33,726 nucleotides of DNA from Methanobacteriota archaeon (lineage in GTDB: Archaea > Thermoplasmatota > Poseidoniia > Poseidoniales > Poseidoniaceae): positions 1 to 33,726 of the forward strand of contig JAACDL010000171.1 of assembly GCA_009936765.1 (NCBI GenBank), given 5' to 3'. Below the pieces are notes generated by a model, which saw only the letters and a list, made by a program, of their open reading frames with translations, did not search any database and was not told where the DNA came from. The position numbers and the translations under genes are program-made. Below, in pieces: positions 14,642 to 21,851 of this stretch (position 1 is the stretch's first letter; every line of letters starts with the position of its first letter).

Positions 14642-17212
14642 ATGACCCCTGTGCTAACCCACCCTCGTCTCTGCGATGGTGTTGAAGCTAGGGCGTACCA
14701 ATTAGCGGCAGCAAAACAAGCCATCTCAGGCTCCACACTACTTGTTATGCCGACTGGTTTGGGAAAAACTGCTGTTCAATGGATGGCTATGGCCGAGGCT
14801 TTGGACGGACCTGGTAAGATCGTCTTAGTAGCCCCAACCACAGGACTTGTAGCCCAGCAAGCCAAGATGGCAAGAGAGTTCGTGAATTGCGATGATGAAC
14901 TTATCGTTACCCTTACTGGTCAAGACCGCCCTGCCAAAAGAGAAGTAATTTGGAAAGATGCCAAGATAGTTATGGCTACCCCCCATGTAATTAGAAACGA
15001 TGCGAGGAATGGAAGAATATTACTTTCTGAGATTGACTTACTAATCGTAGATGAGGCACATCACGCAACAGGGTCTGATTCAATGGCACAGTTAGGCGAT
15101 ATGTATCTTGAATCATCATCGAAAGCCCTAGTTTTGGCTGCGACTGCGTCCCCCGGTGTGAAAGCAGCGAAAGTATTGGAAGTGATTCAGCGACTAGGAA
15201 TTGAAAGATTACATGTCACAAAAAGAGAAGATGATTTAGTTCAACCGTACATCACATCGATGGAAATTGAAAAACATGAATTGAATTTACCTGATAAATT
15301 GTTAGAGATTATTCGCCCATTAAGAATTCTTGAGGCTGAAGAAGCAGAGTTTCTAACTAGAGGAGGTTTTCTTGTCAAGGCAGGTAGAATCACGACTGCT
15401 GCTATCGAAGAGGCACATAGAAGAGCTAGTGCCGCTATTGGGCGTGGAGATGCTAGAGGATATGATGCTGCCAAAAGAATCGGTGATATTCGAAGATTAC
15501 ACCGTCTGCTAGATTTGCTAGACACTCAAGGCCTCAAGTGTGCAATAAAATATCTTGAAAGGGCTAAAATGGAGAAAGACCGCAAGACCAAGAGATTTCT
15601 ATCATTATCCCCTGTTGCCGACCTTCTCAGAGAACACAGAGATAGCGAAGAACTTCATCCTAAACCACACTTAGTACTAGATTTAGTAAACAAAGGATTA
15701 GAGAATGGTGGCAAAGTGATTATTTTCACAGAGTATAGAGATACTGTTGATAATCTACTGCAGATTCTGGATTCGGAGTCAGGTATCAAACCTGGTAGAT
15801 TTGTTGGACAAACCACTAAAGGAAGTCAATTGGGAATGAAACAAAAAGAGCAGATTGCTCAACTGAACAGATTTCGAGATGGAGAAATCAATGTACTTGT
15901 AGCTACAAGCGTAGGTGAAGAAGGGTTAGATGTTCCAGCAGCAGATAGTGTGATTCTGTACGAGCCGGTCCCGAGTGCCATTAGAGCCATCCAAAGACGT
16001 GGAAGAACTGCAAGACAGAAAGATGGTGATGTTCACATATTATTGGCGAAGGGAACTAGAGATGAGTATGTCCAACAGGCATCATTGCGTCGTGAACAAA
16101 TGATGTACAGAACTCTAGATTCACTACAGAAGCAATCTAGGTTACCAAGAAGGTCACCCCCTAATTCTGATGTCTTAGCATCATTCACAATTGATGGAAG
16201 TAATGCTGAAGACTTCATTGAATCTGAAGAAAAGAGACTTTACCGCAAAAAAGAAACTATTCAAGATAAACCAAAAGCGAAAAAGAAAGTTGAAATACAG
16301 ACTGAACAACCTCTGAATCGACCAAGAAATCAACGCTCTTTAGCAGATTTTGCTTCCACGAATGAAGAAACTAAACCTGTTGATTGGTGGAAACCAGTAT
16401 TGGATGGAACTGAAACACACACCAGAGAAAATGAGGCTAAAGTCGCAGCTGCTGCTCAGACTGAAGTTAATTCACTGAGCGTTGAAAGAGATTCTGAAAC
16501 TCTGATTACAATAGATCACAGAGAAGCGAATTCAACATTACCAGCGATGCTCAAACTTCACGGTCACCAAATAAGCCTGGAAAACCTGACTATAGGCGAC
16601 ATTAGAATTTCAGATCGGATATTGATTGAAAGAAAAAGCGCTAGAGACTTAGTAGATTCATTGATTGATGGAAGACTAATCCATCAAGCTAGAAGGTTAC
16701 ATAGTGCAGCACCCAGACCATTATTGATTGTTGAATCAAATGAAACTCAAAGGGTCCATCCTAATGCGATCCATGGAGCAATGGCCTGGATAACATTAGA
16801 TTTGGGATTGCCAGTAATAATGACTGGTTCGCCTGAACAAACTGCAAGATTTGTTTCCATTGCTGCTAAAAGAGAGGCAAGAGTTCTGGATTTACTAATG
16901 ACTCATTCCCGAAGAAGCCCAAAAGACGCAGAAAAGTCTGCAATTAAAGCCGCATCTTCCGAGATCATGTCAATAATTAATGGTGATATAGAGCACGGGG
17001 TTTTGTCCAAGAAATGGGACCAAGAAGTTCTGAAACAACGCACTAGAATACTCGGTGAATTACCGGGAATTGGACCCAAAACCGCTGAAAGAATTATGCA
17101 AGCATCCAAGGACATAATGGGATTATGTGCCATGAGTGAGCACGAACTGACTCAGATAGATGGAGTGTCTTCGATTCAGGCTAAAGACCTGTTCAAATTC
17201 CTTCACGGTTAA
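14642..17212 (+). CDS. hef: Hef: FANCM/XPF-type helicase-nuclease
   Basis: 856 residues from the chosen start. Hef processes stalled replication forks and branched DNA. N-terminal SF2 helicase: Walker A PTGLGKT (about 37-43), DEAH box in VDEAHH (about 137-140), TASPG, and motif VI QRRGRTAR. C-terminal XPF/ERCC4 nuclease: IDHRE (Asp625, Arg627, Glu628), GDIRISDRILIERKSARD with the ERKxxxD catalytic motif (about 663-669). It ends with tandem helix-hairpin-helix (LPGIGPKTAERIM from about 807; IDGVSSIQAKDL). Both catalytic halves look intact, as in euryarchaeal Hef. The ATG at 14642 gives the usual family N-terminus (HPRLCDGVEARAYQ); ATG 14603 and GTG 14573 are longer alternatives. It runs divergently from the ribosomal operon and its stop touches the stop of the next, convergent gene. 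Confidence 0.93.
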   Translation: MTPVLTHPRLCDGVEARAYQLAAAKQAISGSTLLVMPTGLGKTAVQWMAMAEALDGPGKIVLVAPTTGLVAQQAKMAREFVNCDDELIVTLTGQDRPAKREVIWKDAKIVMATPHVIRNDARNGRILLSEIDLLIVDEAHHATGSDSMAQLGDMYLESSSKALVLAATASPGVKAAKVLEVIQRLGIERLHVTKREDDLVQPYITSMEIEKHELNLPDKLLEIIRPLRILEAEEAEFLTRGGFLVKAGRITTAAIEEAHRRASAAIGRGDARGYDAAKRIGDIRRLHRLLDLLDTQGLKCAIKYLERAKMEKDRKTKRFLSLSPVADLLREHRDSEELHPKPHLVLDLVNKGLENGGKVIIFTEYRDTVDNLLQILDSESGIKPGRFVGQTTKGSQLGMKQKEQIAQLNRFRDGEINVLVATSVGEEGLDVPAADSVILYEPVPSAIRAIQRRGRTARQKDGDVHILLAKGTRDEYVQQASLRREQMMYRTLDSLQKQSRLPRRSPPNSDVLASFTIDGSNAEDFIESEEKRLYRKKETIQDKPKAKKKVEIQTEQPLNRPRNQRSLADFASTNEETKPVDWWKPVLDGTETHTRENEAKVAAAAQTEVNSLSVERDSETLITIDHREANSTLPAMLKLHGHQISLENLTIGDIRISDRILIERKSARDLVDSLIDGRLIHQARRLHSAAPRPLLIVESNETQRVHPNAIHGAMAWITLDLGLPVIMTGSPEQTARFVSIAAKREARVLDLLMTHSRRSPKDAEKSAIKAASSEIMSIINGDIEHGVLSKKWDQEVLKQRTRILGELPGIGPKTAERIMQASKDIMGLCAMSEHELTQIDGVSSIQAKDLFKFLHG

Positions 17213-18073
17213 TCATGAACCAATCATCATTGCACGAGTCTTGAGTTGTGCAAACCTATCAGTAAAGTGGCCCAGTGCAAAGGCAACAATCTCGGTGAAG
17301 TTTACCACTGGGATGTTTGTGTCTTTGTTAGCAACACGTCCTGCCTTCCCTTGGTACGAATCAAGGTTTGAATGGGACTGTGTACAAGCACTTACAAGAA
17401 TTTGAGCCCCTGCTTTCTTAGCATCATTTAGAACTCTAGCAGTCATTTTCATTACTGAATCACCAAGAGATAGAAGCGAAGGATTGCCTACACTAGAGGT
17501 CTTACTCTTGTATTCGACAGGTCGGCCTCCTAAAGCAGTGATTAGCCTCTCCATGTAATCTGGGTTCCATGGATCATCGCCTCCGCATGCGCCTTTCATT
17601 TGCATGTGAGGTCCGTAGTAGCATGCGATATCTAGATCCAATGGATTTACAACTGCTGCTTCTACTTTATCCAGTCCAATCTCATCAACTAATACATGAA
17701 GCAAGTGATTTGTAGAGATTTCAGAGGAATCAAGAGTCATTCCAGTAGTTCTCTCCAATACACGATTTGCATTTGCAAGAGCGATTGGGTCATTCTGGAA
17801 TGTCTCAAGTGAATCGTGAAGGATACCTTGAGCTGAAGCGCATGCTGTGATAATTTCATGCCCATTCATCTCAGCCAGTGCAAGGTTTCTTGCGTTTAGT
17901 GCTAGTTGTAGTTCCTTGTTGCCTTGCTTGATTATGTTTCCACCATCACCGTTGTAACCAACTATCTCAATCAGTTCAATCCCAAGACTGTTGCACAATG
18001 GCTGGATTGTATCCTCTACTTCTCTGGAAGATTGGCGGGCTACATTTCCGGGATAATAAGAATATTTTACCAT
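17213..18073 (-). CDS. HdrB/SdhE-like (CCG-domain) protein lacking most Fe-S cysteines
   Basis: 286 residues with the fold pattern of HdrB / SdhE / the C-terminal half of thiol:fumarate reductase TfrB. The alignment is visible in YSYYPGN near the start, LGIELIEIVGYNGDGGN, NARNLALAEMNGHEIITACA, then the second half IACYYGPHM, GDDPWNPDYMERLITALGGR PVEY and AGAQILVSACTQSHSNLD. The canonical family has two CCG motifs (C...CCG...CxxC) that hold noncubane [4Fe-4S] clusters. Here the ligand positions read Asn10, Asp43-Gly44-Gly45, Cys78 with Ala81, then Pro155, Ser193-Ser194, Cys230 with Ser233: only one Cys per motif survives. Cluster binding of the usual kind is therefore unlikely. SD GAGGTGA 4 nt upstream of the ATG overlaps the stop of the upstream Fd-flavodoxin-SdhB gene, so both are one operon. 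Function unknown; a structural or interaction role is inferred. Confidence 0.75.
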   Translation of the reverse strand: MVKYSYYPGNVARQSSREVEDTIQPLCNSLGIELIEIVGYNGDGGNIIKQGNKELQLALNARNLALAEMNGHEIITACASAQGILHDSLETFQNDPIALANANRVLERTTGMTLDSSEISTNHLLHVLVDEIGLDKVEAAVVNPLDLDIACYYGPHMQMKGACGGDDPWNPDYMERLITALGGRPVEYKSKTSSVGNPSLLSLGDSVMKMTARVLNDAKKAGAQILVSACTQSHSNLDSYQGKAGRVANKDTNIPVVNFTEIVAFALGHFTDRFAQLKTRAMMIGS

Positions 18074-18082
18074 AGTTTCACC

Positions 18083-20050
18083 TCAGAATCTCCGATCAAG
18101 TTCGTTGAAGATTGCAACAACTTGGTGATGGTTAGCAACTTTGCCATTGAACATGTTAGGAATTTTACCAATTCCTGCAGGAGGAACAAGCATTCCTTGG
18201 AAACCTCTCATTAGAGGACCGCCGTTTCTAGTAAATCCTAGCATCATCCTTAACGAAACACCATTCATTATGTTGGAACCAAGACCTAGAGGTCCTAGAA
18301 CCGAGCGATATAGTGTCGTTTCATTCACATTCCCGGACATCTTTACAGAACGTGAGTAGGCCTTGACCAATCTACCACTCTTACCTGAGAACTTGAATTC
18401 TGCAAGCAGTCTTGCTCTTGCTGCATAGAGGGAATCTGCAGCCTGTGAACCATCAATTCCATGCCTGTTGATAGATGAAATATCTGCTTCATCCCAAACT
18501 CCACCTTTCCCTTGCATTAAGCCAAACATCTTCTTGACGTGAGAATCTCCTGAGCGAGGGTCTTGGCTTCTGACCCATCTTTGCAAAGCAATTCCTGGAC
18601 CAGAATATACGTTGTCAACATCATAGGTGTCTGACATTGCATTGATCAATTGGAGTGAGCCAACATCCGCTAAAGCATGAAGTGAAGTTGCATCTGCAGA
18701 GTTCATAACTCCCATTGGAGCGCCGCTTGCTAGTCTTTCACCCTGACGAGGATCAGCTTCTAACCATGGCTTTGAATCTACACGTGCTATGTCATAGCGG
18801 TCGTAAGAAACCATCAAATCCTTTAGAACTTCATATCCAGGGACTGGTTCAACTGTTAGTGTACTACCATTGCCTACCAAATCGCAAATCCTTGTTGTGT
18901 CAGCAGGTACGATTCTACCATTTGCTTTAACTCCAGTAAGAGGGTTCATTCCAGCAATATTACCACTGCGGAAAGTTAGAGAGCCATCTGCCTCTCTCTT
19001 TACTGCAACTAATGCATCTTCAATAGTCGCATGCCCTGGCAATGCCACTGCAATAGTATCGTATCCCGATTGAGCCATAATTGGGTCGTATCTGAATATG
19101 CGCATAGTCAGTGAGATTGGAGCATGGAGAATACTTGGAGGACTGAAGTCTCCTTCATCCGCACCATCATCTTCATCGCCTGCTCCATAAGCAGTCATTG
19201 CTTCAACCAGATCTTCATGGAACACTCCAGTTGAATCGACACAAGCGATTCTAGGAAGAACTTCTGCTACCCACTGGCTCCAAGGCTCATCGAAATCAAC
19301 ATCGCACATTTTCATTGCAACTATTCTAGTTGCACCGAGTGCTGCAAACTTCTCATCCCAATCCTCTCCTGCTTTACAGAATTCATCGTAAGATGAGTCA
19401 CCGATTGCGCAAACCGAATAGTGAACGCCAGATAGGGAAGGATTGGATGCACTTGTAGCGTTCCAAAGTTCTTCAGCATTATCTGGCATCTCGCCTTCTC
19501 CCCAGGTGGAGGTGATTATGAGGATTCTCTTGTGTGATGCAAATTTTGACTGGTCGTAAGCATCCATGTCGATTACAGTTGGTTCCAAACCATAAGCAAC
19601 TGCAAGCTTAGCCGTTTTCTCAGCCAGACCTGCTGCATTTCCGGTTTGTGAACCGAAGAATATTGCTAGGCTACGGTCTCCTGAAAGAACACCGGCTAGA
19701 ACGCCCGCATCAGAACCAACATCAGCGACTGCTACAGGAACTGCTGCAACTTCAGCGGCAGGTGCAACTTCTTCAGCAACTGCTTCTGCAACTCCGCCTT
19801 CGTACTCGAATTTGATAATCTCAACCGGACAAGCATCTGCTGCTTCTTCAATCAATTCAGAATATTCTGCGCGGAACTCGTTTTTAATCGAAGAAAATCC
19901 GATGTTGCGATCGAATGAACCATCTTCACGAACATCCGCTTTGATGTAACTTGTATCGTCAGTTACCTCAAAAACTTCTGGCAAAATATCCTGACATGCA
20001 TCACAAGTGATGCAATCTTCCTCGATCCAGACCTTAGCGACGGTTGGCAT
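18083..20050 (-). CDS. Ferredoxin-flavodoxin-SdhB-like fusion protein
   Basis: 655 residues with three parts. Residues 1-80: a single-cluster [4Fe-4S] ferredoxin with Cys13, Cys16, Cys19 and distal Cys74 (DACPVE). Residues 81-125: Ala/Val/Glu-rich linker. Residues 126-270: flavodoxin with the FMN phosphate loop GSQTGNAAG (133-141) and the second flavin loop STWGEGEMPDNAE. After an acidic linker (291-300), residues 313-550 follow SdhB/FrdB: RIFRYDP, ADGSLTFRSGNIAG, EVLKDLMVSYDRY, VYSGPGIALQRWVRSQDPR. At the SdhB plant-type motif (normally SCREGICGSC) this protein has SGNIAGMNPLTG, and the later CxxCxxC-type motifs read SLHALADVGS and around SSINRHGID: all SdhB cluster ligands appear lost. Residues 560-655 are unassigned. 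SD AAGGTGA precedes the ATG by 4 nt. First gene of a two-gene operon with the HdrB-like protein. Electron carrier domains look functional; the rest looks like a scaffold. Confidence 0.8.
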   Translation of the reverse strand: MPTVAKVWIEEDCITCDACQDILPEVFEVTDDTSYIKADVREDGSFDRNIGFSSIKNEFRAEYSELIEEAADACPVEIIKFEYEGGVAEAVAEEVAPAAEVAAVPVAVADVGSDAGVLAGVLSGDRSLAIFFGSQTGNAAGLAEKTAKLAVAYGLEPTVIDMDAYDQSKFASHKRILIITSTWGEGEMPDNAEELWNATSASNPSLSGVHYSVCAIGDSSYDEFCKAGEDWDEKFAALGATRIVAMKMCDVDFDEPWSQWVAEVLPRIACVDSTGVFHEDLVEAMTAYGAGDEDDGADEGDFSPPSILHAPISLTMRIFRYDPIMAQSGYDTIAVALPGHATIEDALVAVKREADGSLTFRSGNIAGMNPLTGVKANGRIVPADTTRICDLVGNGSTLTVEPVPGYEVLKDLMVSYDRYDIARVDSKPWLEADPRQGERLASGAPMGVMNSADATSLHALADVGSLQLINAMSDTYDVDNVYSGPGIALQRWVRSQDPRSGDSHVKKMFGLMQGKGGVWDEADISSINRHGIDGSQAADSLYAARARLLAEFKFSGKSGRLVKAYSRSVKMSGNVNETTLYRSVLGPLGLGSNIMNGVSLRMMLGFTRNGGPLMRGFQGMLVPPAGIGKIPNMFNGKVANHHQVVAIFNELDRRF

Positions 20051-20115
20051 GAGTTCACCTTATGCTCACACTGAGCAATACATTCCACTAGGGCGTAGTC
20101 TTTGAAGGTTCCTTG

Positions 20116-20135
20116 CCTCTCCCTAAAGGGAGAGG
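20116..20135. other. Perfect 8-bp hairpin between thermosome and Fd-flavodoxin genes
   Basis: CCTCTCCC-TAAA-GGGAGAGG is an exact inverted repeat in the 115-nt gap after the thermosome stop and before the ferredoxin-flavodoxin start, both on the minus strand. It is the strongest simple hairpin noticed. No T-run follows on the minus strand, so it is not a classical archaeal terminator; it may be a processing or stabilising stem, or an operator, since a TATA-like AGTATAGA lies just upstream (minus strand). Confidence 0.55.
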
Positions 20136-20165
20136 TCTATACTGTCAAAATTAATTGAGCCGACA

Positions 20166-21788
20166 TCACATGTGGAAGTCGTCCATTCCACCCATCATAT
20201 CGCCGCCAGATACTCCCTTTGAAGATATGACATCATCGATACGTAGAATCATAATCGCTGTTTCTGTTGCAGACTGAATCGCCTGTTCGACAACTCTCTG
20301 AGGCTCTAAAACATTAGCCTCAAACATGTCCATCACTCCACCCTCTTCAACATTGATTCCAGAGTGTACTTTACCATCTGCGTGAGACTTCCTCAATTCG
20401 ATGATTGTTGTAACCGGATCTAAACCTGCATTTTCTGCAAGAGTTCTAGGAATAATTTCTAGTGCACTAGCGAATGCTTCGATTGCCATTTGTTCGCGTC
20501 CGCCAATAGATTCAGCGTAAGCACGTAAGTCACGCGATAGTGCTGCAAGCACACTTCCGCCACCAGTAAGAACAGCGCCATCTTCCCATGCTACAGAAAC
20601 TACTCCAACCGCATCGTCAAATGCTCTACGGATTTCATCAACAACGTGTTCAGTTCCACCACGAAGTAGAACAGATACGGACTTTGCTTCAGGGCATCCT
20701 GTAATGAAGGTCATATCCGACTCACCAATCTTACGCTCTTCGACTTTGGCTGCTGCGCCAAGGTCTTCATGAGTCAAGTCGTCAATGTTGGTTACAACAC
20801 GACCGCCTGTGGCTTTTGAAAGTGCTTCCATGTCACTCTTCTTGGCACGTCGTATTGCGAATATTCCTGCTTTGGACATGTAGTGTTGAGCGAGGTCATC
20901 AATTCCTTTCTGACACACGATAGCATTTGCACCACTTGCGATGATCTTTTCTACCAATCCTCTAATGTAATTCTCCTCTTCTTCTAGGAAAGATGCTAGC
21001 ATTGAAGGGTCTGTAATCTGGATTTTCGCATCAACCTCTGTCTTCTTGACTTCAATTGCGCTGTTAATCAATGCAATCTTAGCACCTGAAATTGAGCGTG
21101 GCATACCTGCATGAACTCTCTCCTTATCGAGAATAATTCCATCAACTAAAGAGCTGTCCTTGATTGAACCACCCTGGCGCTTCTCAACTTTGATATCTGA
21201 CAAATCAACCATTCTTTCTCCATCTTCGATGGTACCAACTGAATTGACTGCTCTAACACAAATGTCTGCTAAGAATGACTTAACAGCACCTGCAGATTTA
21301 CCAGTAAGAGAAGTTTTGGCAACTTCCATTAGCACAGCATCATCATTCTTGGTTGAAATACCGTGAGATTCAAGGCAACCAACTGCTTTTTCCGCAGCAA
21401 GTCTGAACCCTTCACAGATGACAGTAGGATGTACATTCTGATCGATAAGATCTTCCGACCTTTTCAATAGTTCACCAGAAAGAACGACCGCTGATGTAGT
21501 GCCATCATAGCAATGCTGTTCCTGGGTTTTAGCTACTTCGATAATCATCTTAGCAGCAGGATGTTCGATGTCCATTTCTTTCAGAATCGTAGCACCGTCG
21601 TTTGTGATAACTACATCACCCATGCTGTCAACTAACATTTTGTCCATGCCTTTTGGTCCAAGAGTGCTACGAACAGCATCTGCTACAGCCTTGGCTGCTG
21701 CGATGTTGTTTGATTGAGCACTACGGCCACGAGTTCTTTGAACTCCATCTTTTAGAATGAATATCGGTGCTTGTCCATTTCCGTACAT
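20166..21788 (-). CDS. Thermosome subunit (group II chaperonin, Cpn60/TCP-1)
   Basis: 540 residues, the usual length. ATP-driven folding chamber with a built-in lid. Landmarks: [94 protein letters not shown], and ALTGGGS-type [17 protein letters not shown]. It ends in a Gly/Met-rich tail ([14 protein letters not shown]). The catalytic motif usually read as GDGTT is YDGTT here (Tyr94, Asp95 kept), preceded by Cys93. The ATG at 21788 has AGAGGT 7 nt upstream; a TTG two codons earlier is less likely. Only one subunit gene is in the window; others may exist elsewhere. Confidence 0.95.
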   Translation of the reverse strand: MYGNGQAPIFILKDGVQRTRGRSAQSNNIAAAKAVADAVRSTLGPKGMDKMLVDSMGDVVITNDGATILKEMDIEHPAAKMIIEVAKTQEQHCYDGTTSAVVLSGELLKRSEDLIDQNVHPTVICEGFRLAAEKAVGCLESHGISTKNDDAVLMEVAKTSLTGKSAGAVKSFLADICVRAVNSVGTIEDGERMVDLSDIKVEKRQGGSIKDSSLVDGIILDKERVHAGMPRSISGAKIALINSAIEVKKTEVDAKIQITDPSMLASFLEEEENYIRGLVEKIIASGANAIVCQKGIDDLAQHYMSKAGIFAIRRAKKSDMEALSKATGGRVVTNIDDLTHEDLGAAAKVEERKIGESDMTFITGCPEAKSVSVLLRGGTEHVVDEIRRAFDDAVGVVSVAWEDGAVLTGGGSVLAALSRDLRAYAESIGGREQMAIEAFASALEIIPRTLAENAGLDPVTTIIELRKSHADGKVHSGINVEEGGVMDMFEANVLEPQRVVEQAIQSATETAIMILRIDDVISSKGVSGGDMMGGMDDFHM

Positions 21789-21851
21789 ATACAATACCTC
21801 TGCAGTTCATCGGCACGAGGGGTATGACTTCAACCCATCGTCGAATCAGTT

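Noticed and set aside
14403-14736. Minus-strand short reading frames upstream of L3 opposite the hef start
   Set aside because: No SD, no recognisable domain; they lie opposite the hef N-terminus and would leave no promoter for the ribosomal operon.
15241-15525. Reading frame opposite hef and similar frames opposite thermosome, surface protein and protease
   Set aside because: Fully inside well-supported genes on the other strand, no start signals, no known motifs.
17213-18073. Reading the HdrB-like gene as a functional heterodisulfide reductase subunit B
   Set aside because: Eight of ten CCG-motif cysteines are missing and no HdrA or HdrC is adjacent.
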